A stretch of 64,000 nucleotides of DNA from Boesenbergia rotunda (Eukaryota; Streptophyta; Magnoliopsida; Zingiberales; Zingiberaceae): the NCBI GenBank assembly GCA_024364735.1, contig JAGFNQ010005388.1, positions 433,292 through 497,291 on the forward strand, written 5' to 3'. Under the pieces are notes generated by a model, which saw nothing but the letters and a program-made list of their open reading frames with translations, had not been told where the DNA came from and made no database searches. Both the position numbers and the translations under genes were made by a program. Shown one piece after another: positions 21,640-33,638 of the stretch (position 1 is the first letter of the stretch; every line of letters begins with the position of its first letter).

Positions 21640-22900
21640 GTGTAGGAACATAAAGATTTGGACCAGTGGATGTTGGATAGTGGATGCTCCAGACACATGA
21701 CTGGGGATAAATTGAAGTTCACCAAAATCAAGTTCAAAAACCAAGGCTCAGAGCATTTGGCAACAATGCTAAACTTAAAGTAATTGGGTCAGGTAACATT
21801 GAACTTAACTCAGATTTTATCATTAAGAAAGTGTTATTGGTTGGAAATTTCAAGTTCAATTTGCTTAGCATTAGCCAACTCTGTGATACTAGTTACATTA
21901 TTACCTTCACCAACTCTGACTGCCTTATTAGGAATCTACAAGATTCAGAAATAACTCTTAAGGGTAGTAGGAAAAACAACGTTTATACAATTAATCTACC
22001 CATAGTACCCAAATGTTTTCTGACTCAATTAGAAGAAACCAATCTTTGGCATAGGAGACTAGGCCACACCCATACCAAATTAATTTCAAAAATAACTCAA
22101 CTTGGATTGATTAAAGGTGTACCTAAAATTAAGAACTTCGATAATACAATTTGTAATTCATGTCAACAAGGCAAACAAACCAAGTCAACTCATAAACCAA
22201 CCCAGTCAGACTTAATCCAAGCCACACTTGAGCTCCTACACCTTGACCTCTTTGATTCACATGGAGCGAAGTCAGTAAGCGGGAATCGGTACTGCTTAGT
22301 AATCATTGACGATTACTCTAGATTTACTTGGATTAGGTTCTTAAAAACTAAAGATGAAACTTTTAACTCATTTAATAATTTGTGCAAAATAATAGAAAAT
22401 CAAAATGACACAAAAATTAAAAGACTCAGGAGTGATCATGGGGGAGAGTTTGAAAACCAAAAATTTGAGGAGTTGTGTAAAATTAATGGATACGTCCATG
22501 AGTTTTCATGTCCTAGAACTCCCCAATAAAATAGAATAGTTGAAAGAAAGAATAGAACCCTCCAGGAATCCGCTAGGACCATGCTCAACGAATATAACCT
22601 AACTAATCAATTTTAGGCTGAAGCGGTAAATACAGCTTGTTACATTCAAAATAGGGTCTTAATTAATAGAAGACACAATAAGACACCTTATGAATTTTAT
22701 TATCATAGATTACCTAATTTACATTATTTAAGAGTTTTTGGGTCCAAAGTCCATATCTTGAACACTAAGGACTACCTATGTAAGTTTCAATCAAAATCAA
22801 CCCCAGGGATCTTCTTAGGATATTCAATAACTAGTAGAGCCTATAAGATTTACAACAGACTTAATCTTTGATGAAGAAGTTGAAACAAAATCTATTGACA
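21640..22900 (+). pseudogene. Protease and integrase of element C
   Basis: Protease active site WMLDSGCSRHMTGD at about 21667-21708, then a frameshift near 21745, after which the frame runs VIGSGNIELNSDF and LLSISQLCD. The GAG-pre-integrase motif LWHRRLGHTH is at about 22050-22080 and the HHCC finger ends CNSCQQGKQ. The integrase core shows HLDLFDSHG, CLVIIDDYSRFTW and RLRSDHGGEF. A TAA at 22527-22529 replaces Gln in the TPQQNG motif that precedes the catalytic Glu (VERKN), and a TAG at about 22615 replaces Trp. Confidence 0.9.
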
Positions 22901-23129
22901 ATTAGAACCTAAACAAATCAAATCATGATCAAGAAGATAGTGAATCATTAATTGAACCATTAAATGTACTGTCAATTGAACCAACTACTGAGGTATCAAC
23001 TGAACCAATAACTGAACCAACCCAAGTAGTTGAACCAAACGCTGAACCAAACCTTCCAGCCGGACCTGAGGCTGAACCTAGTTCTAGAAGAATGAAGAAA
23101 CTCAAACTCAATCATCCATCTGACCAAAT

Positions 23130-23983
23130 CATGAGTGATCCAACCTTAGGAGTCAGAACAAGGCCTTCTTATAGAAATCTTAGTCTGATTGCTCTTATTT
23201 CAAAATTTGAACCTAAGACTATAGAAGAAGCCCTACCTGACCCGATTAGATTATAGCAATGCAAAAAGAATTAGCCCAATTTGAGAGAAACCAAGTCTGG
23301 AATATAGTACCTAAACCTGAGGGTAAGTCAGTTATATACACTAAGTGGGTATTTAGAAACAAGCTAAATGACAAAGGGAAAATTGTGAGAAACAAAGACC
23401 GCTTAGTAGCTAAAGGGTTTAGTCAAGTCGAAGGGTTAGATTATGACTAAACTTATGCCCCCATAGCTAGACTTGAATCAATTAGAATGTTACTAGCTTT
23501 TGCAGCCCATAGAGGGTTTAAACTGTACCAAATGGATGTCAAGTCTGCCTTTCATAATGGGTTTATAAAAGAAAAAGTATATGTAGGGCAGCCCCCAGGA
23601 TTTGAGGACTTAGACAAACCTGAAAACGTGTTCAAACTTAGGAAAGCCCTTTATGGGTTAAAACAAGCACCTAAGGCCTGGTATGAAAAACTATCAACCT
23701 AGTTAATTTCAAAGGAATTTAACCAAGGACAAATTGACTCAACATTATTTGTTAAAACTTTAGAAAAAGATATATTTATAGCTCAAATGTCCATAGACGA
23801 TATAATATTTGGGTCAACAAATTCTAACTTTTTAAAAGAATTTGTCAAAATTATGGAGAGTGAATTTGAAATAAGCATAGTAGGTGAGCTAAACTTTTTC
23901 TTAGGTCTTTAAATTAAACAAACCAAGGATGGTAACTACGTTCATCAATTCAAATATGCAAAGGAACTAATAAGAAATTCAAA
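23130..23983 (+). pseudogene. Reverse transcriptase of element C
   Basis: Blocks NQVWNIVPKPEGK, YTKWVFRNKLNDKGKIVRNK and RLVAKGFSQVEGLDYD are followed by a TAA at 23448-23450, then MLLAFAAHRGFKLYQMDVKS, PPGFEDLDKPENVFKLRKAL and YGLKQAPKAWY to a TAG near 23701. The catalytic box, usually YVDD, reads SIDD (about 23794-23805), so the enzyme lost its Tyr as well as its frame. Another TAA is near 23911. The following RNase H is in a different frame. Confidence 0.9.
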
Positions 23984-24700
23984 ATGGAAAATTCTAAAAG
24001 TTTAAGTACTCCCATGGCTATAAATGTCAAAATAGATAATGACCCCGAAGATAAACTAGTTGACCTAAAGCTATACAGAAGTATGATTGATAGCCTATTG
24101 TACTTAACTGCTAGTAGACCTGACATTTTTTTCGCTGTAGGAATGTGTGCTAGATACCAAATCTGTGCTAAGGAATCTCACTTAGCAACACTAAAAAGGA
24201 TCCTAAGGTACATTAAGGGAACCCTAAATGTAGGTATTTGGTATCCTAGGACTTCCACTTTTGAATTATTAGGATACTCTGACTCTGATTATGTCGGGTG
24301 TAAACTAGATAGAAAGAGTACAAGTGGAAGTTGTCAATTATTAGGATATAGTCTAGTCAGCTGGTGCAGTAGAAAGCTAAACTGCTTAGCTTTATACACA
24401 ACTGAAGCAGAATATGTTGCCTTAGGAGAGTGTGTGGTACAACTTTTATGGATGATGCTCACTCTTAAGGACTTCCAGCTGGACTATACCCAAAGCAAAG
24501 TGTTTATTGACAACATTAGTTCAATAAATCTGACTAAAATTCCAATTCATCACTCCCGAACCAAACATATAGAAGTAAAACATCATTTTGTTAGGGATCA
24601 TGTAGTCAGGGGTGGAATTGTACTTATGCATGTGGAATCAAAATCTAATTTGGCCGACATCTTTACTAAACCCTTACCTAAATATAAGTTAGCTTACTAA
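23984..24700 (+). pseudogene. RNase H of element C
   Basis: Open frame of 238 codons beginning inside the conserved MENSKSLSTPM motif at the polymerase/RNase H border. RNase H motifs are YSDSDYVGCKLDRKSTSG, CQLLGYSLVSWCSRKLN, ALYTTEAEYVALGECV and HHSRTKHIEVKHHFVRDHV, ending ADIFTKPLPKYKLAY. This is the SIRE-type sequence. Acidic catalytic residues are present, and this is the best kept domain of C. Confidence 0.9.
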
Positions 24701-26359
24701 GAAGGCAGTTAGGGTTGTGCTTAGTATAATAGGACTGTTCTATTTTTTTATTTCAAAAATCTTTTATATTTTTCATATTTTTTTCAAAAATTAGCATTTA
24801 ATATCTTTTGAAAAATCATTTCTTTTATTATGTCTTTAAATTTAAAATTGTTTTCCAACTTAGATTTTTTTCAAAACTTACCCCCTTCATAACTAGGATT
24901 TTTACGCAAATGGACTTAGCCTAGGCTTTAACCCTAGAATTTCATGAACCTATAGATCTAGAAGCCAGCATCTCACAAGCACCTTAGGGTACTTTTGGTT
25001 GATAACGTAGACTGGGTTGAGATGCTTAGGTTTATGCCTTGACTCATGATGTTTTAAGTCAGTGCATCTAGAGTAGTTGGGGCAATAAATACAATTGAAT
25101 AGCAATCAAGTTAAGTGTTCAAGTTTAGAAAATCTAACTTGATCAGATCACTTAACATGACTAACCCTAGTGAAAGCTACTGTTATATAACAGTTAGTAA
25201 GTAGCAAACTGGGTTAGACAGGACCTGAACAAGTTCAGTTTAATTGGTTTGGTCCTTTTTATTGCTTGAATTCACTAGAGTTGGTTCAATACGTACTTAA
25301 ATTTTTTTTTCTAACTCTGATTCAAAATTGATTTGCAATTAGATCTCTATAATTTTTTTTGATATATGGCAAAGGGGGAGAGAGGAAATAAGAAAAAAAG
25401 AGAGTAAAAATTTTCAAATTTTAAAAAATTTTTCTTTTTTCAAAAAGTAAAGTCGAACTTTCAAGTGCAGATGTTGTTTTCAAAAATATATTTTACTAAA
25501 GGCACAACTTTTTTTAATCAAAATTCTTAAGTGCATTTTTCTAAGCAAAATTTCTTAAGTGCATTTGTCTTAGCAAAAATTTCTTAAGTGCATGTTTCTA
25601 AGCAAATTTTTCTAAGTGCATGTTTCTAAGCAAAGTTTTCTAAGTGCATGTTTCTAAGCAAAATTATTTTTCAAAATGCACAATTTTTTTAAGCAATACC
25701 TTTTAAGTACACAAAAGCTTTTAAGTAAAATACTTTTCGAAGTGCACAAAATTTTTCTCTAAGCAAAATTTTTCAAGTAAGTATTTTTTTGCAAAAATTG
25801 GTTAAGTGAAAATTTTTCAAGTAAATTTTTTTTTTTACAACAAGTGTTTAACTGAAAATTTTTCAAGTAAATTTTTTTTGCAAAAATTGGTTAAGTGAAA
25901 TGTTTTCAAGTAAAATTTTTCTTGCAAAAATTGGTTAAGTGAAAATTTTTTGAAGTGATTTTTTTTTCAAAAATTGGCTTAAGTGAAATTGTTTTTGCAA
26001 AATCTTCTTAAGGGGAAAGTTTTCTAAAGTAGAATTCTAGTTTTGCAAATTTTTTCTAAGTGAAAAATTATCTTCTAAGTGTAGAAATTTTTTTTTAAGC
26101 GCACAATAATTTGTAAGTGAAAAATCATTGTAAGTGTACAAATGCTTTTGTTTGTTTCGAAAAACACTTGGTCAAAATTTATACATTTAGTTTTTTTTTG
26201 AAAATTGCATATCATTGAAAACATCAGGGGGAGAATTTCTATTTCAGGGGAAGCTTAGTAAATAGTTACCCTTAAATTAATCATGCTTGTTATGTGTGCT
26301 TTAAATGCTTTAGACTTAGCTTTTTGAACCTGGTTGTCATAAATCAAAAAGGAGAAGAT
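24701..26359 (+). other. 3' noncoding region of element C, low-complexity repeats, polypurine tracts
   Basis: No ORF above 60 codons. 25440-26170 is built of degenerate repeats of TTCTAAGTGCATTTTTCTAAGCAAA and, later, AATTGGTTAAGTGAAAATTTTTCAAGTAA (each quoted in part). Polypurine-like tracts occur at about 25371 (AAAGGGGGAGAGAGG), 26226 (CAGGGGGAGAAT) and 26247 (CAGGGGAAGC), while the tract beside the 3' LTR is mutated (AAAAAGGAGAAGAT). An env-like gene would be expected here in some SIRE elements; I find none. Confidence 0.7.
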
Positions 26360-27575
26360 TATTAGTGTCGGAAGCACCAAGATCAAACATGTGTTTTGAT
26401 AATGGCAAGGGGTTCATAAGATAAGGTTATCTTGTGATCTAACGATGTTACTCATGTGTGCCGGAAAAGTCCTAGGTACACTAGGCACGAAGTCCTGATT
26501 CTAGGAATTGGGCAATAAGTCCTAGCCGCAGGCTGGGCACCGAAGTCCTGACATAGGGTTGAGCAATAAGTCCTGGCCGAGGGCTGGGCACCGAAGACCT
26601 AGTGAGTGAAGCTGGCCAATAAGTCCTGGTCGCAGACTGGGCACGAAGACCTGATCCGGAGGATTGGGTAAAAGTCCAACCGGAGGAGCCGGTTGACAAA
26701 AAGGTAAACTCTCCTGAGAGGAGTAGGTGAGGATGCGTTCCCGTAGGAGGGAACACTAGGCGTCGGTTTGACCTAGGGTTCCATTTCGGAAGCCCAAAGT
26801 TAGAACCAAGACAGCTCAGGCTACTAACTATGCTTAAACTTATATTATTTATGTATTATTTGTGTTTTGGAACTAACCCTGGTTGTAGGAACAACGGGTG
26901 ATGTTTTCTGCTCCCAGGCACCTGAATGGAGTCAGGCGCCTGTTTGAACAGGCGCATGTATAGTGATAGGCACCTCAGACAAGGGTTCTTCCAAGCACAC
27001 TCGAAGCAAGCCGCCACATCAGCATCAGAGGCGCCTGTGTTGATACAGGCGCCCCAGTTAGCTCAGGGGCCCCAGTTGAAGGGATAAGCGCTGGCCAAGT
27101 CTGCAGATGGAGATTCGCACAGGGAAGGTCACGTGTCAGGCGCCCCCTTCAACACAAGCGCCCAAGGACTTAGTATAAATAGGGGTTTACCCCTTGCTTC
27201 AAAAAACAACTGCTTCCAACGATTTCTTTCAAGTGCTTTGCTACAAACGCTCCATGCTCAAGTCTCAAGCGCGAACGACGACTCGCAGCTCCGATCTTCA
27301 ATCTTCTCCGGTCGTCGATATAATGTTTTAATTGCTGTATTTTTTAATTCTGTATTCAACTTCACACTTTTACTATTTTCTCGGAATATAGAATTGCCCA
27401 TCATAAATGGTCAAGGACCGTGGGCCTTGGAGTAGGAGCCGACCGCGACTCCAAACCAAGTAAAAAATAGCAGTGTTAGCATTGAATTTTTCTGCTGCGT
27501 AATTACTCTCAGTTTTCTGAAAATTGTCGATCGATATTCACCCCCCCCCCTTTATCAATTCTAAACGATCCCACA
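26360..27575 (+). repeat. Element C 3' LTR
   Basis: Begins TATTAGTGTCGGAAGCACC, a two-base change from the TGTTGGTGCCG start of the 5' LTR, and ends GATCCCACA before the TSD GGTCA. It contains the same AAGTCCTG repeat, palindrome array (26914-27166) and TATA box (27174-27181). The C-run before the end is longer (27540-27550). Confidence 0.92.
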
Positions 27576-28181
27576 GGTCAAGGCAGATGAGATGGCGCGG
27601 TGCTATATTTTGGCATCTATATCAAATGTATTGCAACATCAGCACCAGGCCATGCCCACTACTTATGATATGATGCTAATCCTCAAGAAACTCTTTGGGC
27701 ACGAGAATCAGGCCACTAGGCAGGAAGCAATGAGAAACTTGATGACGACTACCATGGTCGAAGGGACACCCATAAGGGATCATGTCCTTAAGATGATGGT
27801 CCATCTCAATGAGATGGAAATCTTTGGAGCGGAGATCGATGGGGAAACCTAGCTCGATATCATTCTTCAGTATCTGCCTAAGAGTTTTGAGCAGTTCCGC
27901 CTGAACTACAATATGAACAAGCGTACATATTTGTTGGTGGAACTTCTGACAAAACTCCAGGAGGTAGAGAGACTTTTTTGTCAAAGTGTTCATGCTTTGG
28001 TTGCTCAGAAGGTTTCAACTTCTATACCAAAAGGCAGGAAGAAGAAGAAACAAGGTGGGGTAAAGGAGGCGGCAGGATCGCAGGGACCTCAGGCTGGTGT
28101 GAAGAAGTCGAAAGGCAAGTGCTTCATGTGCCAACAGAGTGGACATTGGAAGACGAACTATCCCCGTTGTCAAGTGAAAGG
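27576..28181 (+). pseudogene. gag: Gag of element A, middle part with zinc knuckle
   Basis: Continues the gag broken by element C: KADEMARCYILASISNVLQ, then RDHVLKMMVHLNEMEIFG. A TAG at about 27850 stands where element G has CAG (GETQVDII). The basic tract KGRKKKKQGG and the zinc knuckle CFMCQQSGHWKTNY follow; the last Cys of the knuckle reads Tyr, the same change as in element G. Element D interrupts after QVKG at 28181, with the TSD AAAGG. Confidence 0.9.
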
Positions 28182-29158
28182 TGTTGGTGCAGGAAGCACC
28201 ATATCGAACCTTGTTTTAATATTGGCAAAGGGTTCAAAGTTAAGTATTATTGGTGATCTAACAATGTTACTCAAGTGTGCAGGAAAAGTCCTAGCGAAGG
28301 GCTGCTAGGCACCTGGCGAAGGGCTGCCAGGAAACAAAGTCCTAGCGAAGGGCTACTAGGCACCTGGCGAAGGAATGCCAGGATACAAAGTCCTAACGAA
28401 GGGCTGCTAGGCACCTGGCAAAGGACTGCCAGGATACAAAGCCCTAGCGAAGGACTGCTAGGCACCTGGCGAAGGAATGCCAGGATACAAAGCCCTAGCG
28501 AAGGACTGCTAGGCACCTGGCGAAGGAATGCCAGGATATAAAGACCTAGCGAACGACTGCTAGGTACCAGGCGAAGGACAACTTGGTACTGAAGACCTGG
28601 CGAAGGACAGCTAGGCACCTAGCGAAGGACTGCTGGGCAAAAGTCCAACCGGAGGAGCCGGTTGGCATCAGGTAAATTCTCCTGAGAGGAGTAGGTGAGG
28701 ACGCGTTCCCCGTCGAGGGAACAGTAGGCATCGGTTCGACCTAGGGCTCCATTTTGGAGGCCCAAAGTCAGAACCAAGACAGCTAAGGCTGTATAAACTA
28801 ACATCTTATTGCTTTATGGTATTTTGGACTAACCCTGGATGCAGGACCAAAGGAGTGAGGCGGAAGCTAAGTAGGGCGCTCGGAGTGTCCCGGGCGCCCC
28901 CAAGGTGAAAAACAAAACACATGAAGCAAAGGCAAGCTTCGACAGCTTATGTTCGGGGCGCCCCCGCTGCTCCCGGGCGCCCCCAGCGCTCCAGGCGCCC
29001 CCAGGTCAAGTAGTCGAAGCAGCTCCAGCGAAGCCAAGAGGATAAGATTCTGACCCGGTCAATTCGGGCGCCCCCGGCGTTTCGGGCGCCCCGGTCAAAG
29101 CTTGATCCCGAGTTTTAAGGGATCAGAGCTGACCGAGAAGGAAGTGGATCAACCGACA
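28182..29158 (+). repeat. Element D 5' LTR, truncated
   Basis: Begins TGTTGGTGCAGGAAGCACC and matches 33639-34640. It breaks off after CAACCGACA where the 3' LTR continues for about 465 bp. The GGCGCC array (28874-29096) is partly kept, but the TATA box is gone. Confidence 0.9.
28290..28650 (+). repeat. 51-bp tandem array of paired hairpins (D 5' LTR)
   Basis: About five units at 51-bp spacing (starts near 28290, 28341, 28392, 28443, 28494), each holding CTAGC-GAAGGGCT-GCTAG and CTGGC-GAAGGAAT-GCCAG. The two half-units share the GAAGG loop but have different, self-complementary arms. The array ends in CAACCGG-AGGAG-CCGGTTG (28646-28664). It recurs at about 33748-34100 in the 3' LTR with a different number of units. 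Confidence 0.88.
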
Positions 29159-29530
29159 AAAGTTTCAATTTTGAATTCTCATTTTTTCACCATAAGTTAA
29201 AATTGTTAAAACGATCAATTATTGAAAATTTGTCATAAATTTTTTTAATATTATTTTAATATATTTTTTCTCGAAATTCGTGCTACCCTAATTCAAGCAA
29301 ATTTTTTTAAAACATTAAATTCTTACTTTTCCATCATTAATCAGAATTGACAAAATCATCATTTTCAAAAATTTATCATAAATTGTTTTTATTATTTTAT
29401 TATTATTTCACCTCGAAATTCGTGCAATATTTATTTTGGGCTATTTTTTTCCCTTCCCCCGCACTACTAATCCAAGACCAAGTTTTGGTACATTTCTATT
29501 TTCTCTTTTTGTGTGCAAGAATTATCCTTA

Positions 29531-30340
29531 ATGGCCAATCAAGAATGGAACAGTGTTCATCTGCCTCTATTCTCTGGCGAGAACTTCAGAACCTGGAAGG
29601 GGCTAATGGAATCCCACCTAAAGGCCCATCTAGAGCTATGGATGATAATCCAAACGGGGTTTATAGTACCTATAGAAGATGGAATGTCGATCGCCTTGGA
29701 TAAAATGGATGAACCAACTCTGAGGAAGATCGAGACAGATGCAAAGGCGACTGCAATCCTACAATGTGGCCTAACCAAGGAGCAACTCGAACTAGTAGGT
29801 CCATTCAGATGTGCGAGAGAAATTTGGGAAAAATTGATTAACCTTCATGAAGAGATCTCAGAAGAAGAAGAAGATCAAGTAAGCTGTCTTGCACTCTCGG
29901 TCCAAGCACAAACAGCCGAGTCAGAGTCTGAACACGAATCCAAACCAGAGTCAGAAGACAAAGTGACTGAGACAAAAATGGTAATCAATTTTGAATTTGT
30001 TCTAGAATTACAATTATATAATCAGACTGATACTATAATGGTCCGGTTGACTCACGACCACTACAAAATACTGAAGAAACAATCAAGCAAAAGAAAGATG
30101 ACTAAAATCAAGGGGGAGACCTCCAAAAAGAAATCTAAAGGTAAATTTACAGTATTTGAAAATCCATTATTTACCTTGAATAATATGATTGAACCTTATA
30201 AATTAGTTAAAGAGAACATTAGTAAATTGGAACAAGAAGATGAAATATTGAAACATAAGGTCAAAATGCTAGAGAGTCTAATTCATAATCTTGCTAATTC
30301 TAAAAACCCAGAATATCATTACAATTATGACGTGACTTAG
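29531..30340 (+). CDS. gag: Gag of element D, N-terminal capsid part
   Basis: ATG at 29531 (MANQEWNSVHLPLFSGENF) starts a frame of about 270 codons that is open to its stop at 30338-30340. The first 110 residues match the SIRE capsid of element C (FRTWKGLMESHLKAH, LRKIETDAKATAILQCGLTK). After KLINLHEEISEEEEDQ comes an acidic stretch, then a Lys-rich segment and a coiled-coil-like tail ending NSKNPEYHYNYDVT. The zinc knuckle is missing, so the middle of gag was lost without breaking the frame. It is the only gag in the window without internal stops, but the promoter of its own 5' LTR is deleted. Confidence 0.75.
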   Translation: MANQEWNSVHLPLFSGENFRTWKGLMESHLKAHLELWMIIQTGFIVPIEDGMSIALDKMDEPTLRKIETDAKATAILQCGLTKEQLELVGPFRCAREIWEKLINLHEEISEEEEDQVSCLALSVQAQTAESESEHESKPESEDKVTETKMVINFEFVLELQLYNQTDTIMVRLTHDHYKILKKQSSKRKMTKIKGETSKKKSKGKFTVFENPLFTLNNMIEPYKLVKENISKLEQEDEILKHKVKMLESLIHNLANSKNPEYHYNYDVT

Positions 30341-30690
30341 TTGATTGCTTTTCTTTTTTGTTTATTTTATTATGCTTTGAATTATGATTGGTTAGGTTAA
30401 GGACTGAACCAACTTAACTGAAATTTGAACAACATAGTATTGAGTGGAGGTGAGATGATAGTACGTTAGGGAAGCCTTTTCTAATAAGGTCAAGTATACA
30501 CTACTTGGTCTCTTTAGAGACTGGTGAAACTAGCCGAAGCTACCGATCCAAGACCCAAACTAGTTAGACCAGAATTTTACCAAAAAGTAATTTTGAAGAT
30601 GAAATTTCACTAAAAGGCTTTGTCTAAGAAAGGGTTGATGATCCAATAAGGCTACGGCCAAAGAAGGCCTTGTGCCTCGCCAAGACCTGG
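30341..30690 (+). other. Conserved spacer of element D
   Basis: 30425-30690 closely matches 20985-21262 of element C (GAGGTGAGATGATAGTACGT, CCGAAGCTACCGATCCA, AAGGCTACGGCC). Stops occur in all sense frames and the antisense frame is shifted relative to C, so the conservation is not of a protein. Confidence 0.7.
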
Positions 30691-33638
30691 AAGCTAATTT
30701 TTGAAATTCAAATTCAATTTACTCTTTGTTAAATTCGAATCTAATATAAATTTTTAGTTAATTTTAGATTCAAATATATCTTTTCAAAATAAATTTAAAT
30801 TAGGTTTAAAAATTAATTTAACTTTTCAAAATTAATCATGACCTTTTCAAAATAAATCTTTCTATTAAAATATGCATGTCACAAAACAGTTAAGGATATC
30901 CTATTTTGTCACTTAGAAATGGGTGAGATGCTTAGGACCTAAAAGTTGAGTCCAACCCAACCAAATTAAATCAATTAAATTCAATTAAATCTTAATTAAG
31001 TTAATTAAAGTTAATTAAATCTTAATTAAATCAATTAAATTCAATTAAATCTTAATAAATTAAATTTAACTCAATCAAAATTCAAATTTAATTCATCTGA
31101 CTTTTAAAATTCAAATTTAATTCATCTGACTTTTAAAATTCAAATTTAATACAACTAACTTTTAAAATTCAAATTTAATTCAACAACCTTTAAAATTCAA
31201 ATTTAATTCAACCAAACAACTTTCAAAATTAAAATTTAATTCAACTAAATAAACTTAACCCTCTAAATTTTAATTTTCTCAAAAATCAAATTTAACTTCT
31301 TAACTAAGAGTTAATGTTTCAAATCATTGTAATTAAAATCAAGTCTCTTTTGTTCACTAACCTGAAATTTATTTCATAACATTTATTTCTTTCCTTTACC
31401 ATTATACAAATATTTCTTTCAGACATTCAGTTTATTCTTGTATGGCAAAAAGTCACCTTGGGATTACTTAGGATATTTTTTTTGTCTGCAGTCCGGGCTT
31501 AGATATTTATATTTTTTTTGGGACTTAAAAAAACTTCTATTTTTAAAATCAATTCCCCTTTTCAGTTTTCTATATTCATTTTCTCAAATAGGAGAATGAA
31601 ATTATGTTTCAAATCATTAAAACAAAATATTTTTTTAAACTTAGTTCTCTTCTCTTTTTGTTTGAATCAAACCCTAAGACTAAGAGGAGGATTAACTTGT
31701 GGTCAACAAGCCTCCTAGGACTGTGTCAGGTTTAGGGGGAGTTTAAATTAAAAGAAGAAGTTTAAAAATACTATGTTTTCAAACTATCACTCATGTTTTT
31801 CGAAAACTATGCTATCATATGTCTTTCAAACAATCATTTTTTTCAAAATGTTAACACTTCAAAATTCATTTTAAGAATTGTGCTTTTGATTTTGACAAAC
31901 CCTAAAGACACAGAGGAAGGTCCACTTTATGACCTACAAGGACTCCGAGGATGTGTCAAATTTAGGTGGAGTCTAAACCAAAAGAAATTATTTCTAACAA
32001 GTATTTTCTTTGGCAATTATTTTTGAAATTATTAAATAATTCTTTTGATCTGAACTGACCCCTAAGGACTCAGAGGAAGAATACTTGTGGTCAACAAGCT
32101 TCCAAGGACTATGTCAAGTTTAGGGGGAGGTAAATTAAAAGAACTATTGAGCATTTCAAAATAAGATGTGTTAATACACAAGTTTTCAAAGTTCTTTTGA
32201 AAATTCAACTAATTTGCCTTTAAAAATACCAATATTCTATTTCTCAAAATGTTTTTGAGGCTTAGTAAATCTTTTTTGAAATACTTTTTGAAATTTTCTT
32301 GAGTTTGGAGAAATTTCCAGGACACTTAGGAAAATGTCCTTGTAGTCAACAAGGTTTCCTAGGATTGTGTCAGACTGGAAAAAGAAACCTAGTCAAGTAA
32401 AATATTATGTTTTCAAAATGCATAATACTTTTCAAAAATTATTTATATTTTTCAAAGTGTAATAGTTTTCAAAAACAATACCTAGACTTTCCAAAAAGGC
32501 TCAATCTGTTTTTTTTAAAGTACTTGCATATTTTTCAAAAATACATATTTTTTTAAAAAGTACTTATATTTTTCAAAAATTGCATAATATCTTTCAAAAG
32601 TACTTCTATTTTTCAAAATATAATGTTTTCAAAGAGTACTAATACTTTTCTAAGGCAATAGTATTCTAAGTACGTGAATTTTCTAAAAACTTGCCTACAA
32701 ATACAAAATATTTTTTTAAATTCACAATACTTTTCAAAGTGGAGTTTTCATTGGTACAATTTAAGCTACTTGCTATACTTTCAGAATTATAACAAGTATT
32801 TTTATTTTCAAAGCTCATAAACTCTAATACACACATTTATTTCTTAAATCTTCTTTCAAAACCTCCTTATTGATATATGGCCAAGGGGGAGAGAAATAGA
32901 AAAGAGAGAGAAATTTTTTATCTCGTTTTCACAAAAAGCTAAGTATTTCTAAGTGCTTTAAAATTGGTTTAAGAATTTTGTAAAGTACTTTAAAAATGTC
33001 TAAGTACTTCAAATTATTTTTAAGTGCCAAGTGTTGTTAAAATTTCAAACTACTTCAAGTGCTTTCAAGTATTTCTAGTGCTTCAAATTTTTTTTAAGTA
33101 TGTCTAAATGTTTCAAATGTTTTTAAGTACATGTTTTTTTAAGTAAAATTTTTCTTAGTAAATTTGTCTGAGCAAAAACTTTTTGAAAATTTTGACAAAT
33201 GGTTCTAAGTAAAGTTTTTTTTAAAAAACTTGTCTAGAAATTTTTTAAAGATTTTTGTTTTTCAAAATACACAAAGTATTTTATAACAAAATTTAGCTTC
33301 AAAATTTTGGCTTCAAAATTTTGCCTAAGTAAAATTCTTTTTGCAAAGCCAAGTAAAAGTTTTGTAACAAAATTTAGGTTTGCAAAAACTTTTTTACTTT
33401 ACCTTGTTCACCCATATTTGCTTTTGATATATGTCAAAGGGGGAGGAAGGGTCAAAGTTAAGTATTTTATAACACAATGATTCAGGGGGAGTATGATAAA
33501 AAAAATTTCTGTTCAAATTACATTGGTTTTAGACTGTTCAGAATTGCTATGTTTTATTGGTCTTAACCTTCTTGCTTAAACTGTTGTAATTTTTACTTAA
33601 CTTTGAATCGTGTTGCCATAAATCAAAAAGGGGGAGAT
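30691..33638 (+). other. AT-rich 3' region of element D with repeats and polypurine tracts
   Basis: 30960-31250 holds AATTAAATCAATTAAATTC repeats and 38-bp repeats with AAAATTCAAATTTAATTCAT. 32150-33100 is dense in TTTTCAAAA, and 32930-33180 in AAGTGCTTTCAAGT repeats. Polypurine tracts are at about 31732, 32120, 32884, 33438, 33484 and, directly before the LTR, 33627-33638 (AAAAGGGGGAGAT). No credible ORF is present. Confidence 0.7.
31671..32395 (+). repeat. Four-copy ~77-bp module ending in a polypurine tract
   Basis: Copies at about 31671-31745, 31899-31975, 32058-32134 and 32315-32390, spaced 150-260 bp apart. Shared features are CCCTAAG-ACTCAGAGGAAG, then ACTTGTGGTCAACAAGCTTCC, then AGGACT-TGTGTCAAGTTTAGG ending GGGAG (partial quotes). 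The fourth copy has lost the purine end. The inner GTCAACAAG and AGGAAG/CTTCC parts are partly self-complementary. Confidence 0.7.

Larger units (their letters stand above)
17775..27575 (+). mobile_element. Element C: Ty1/Copia, SIRE/Maximus lineage
   Basis: 9.8-kb element with LTRs of 1215 and 1216 bp and the duplication GGTCA at 17770-17774 and 27576-27580. It has gag, protease, integrase, reverse transcriptase and RNase H in Copia order and a 1.7-kb noncoding tail where many SIRE elements carry an env-like ORF. SIRE placement rests on the RNase H type, the C-rich run before the LTR end, the large gag with an acidic coiled-coil tail and the repeated AAGGGGGAG tracts. It inserted in the gag of element A. 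Confidence 0.93.

Noticed and set aside
24701..26359. env-like gene expected in a SIRE element
   Set aside because: No ORF, signal peptide or membrane segment is found; the region is low-complexity repeats.
28290..28650. CRISPR-like regular repeat array
   Set aside because: Repeats are contiguous 51-bp tandems without unique spacers, lie in a plant LTR and recur in the other LTR of the same element.
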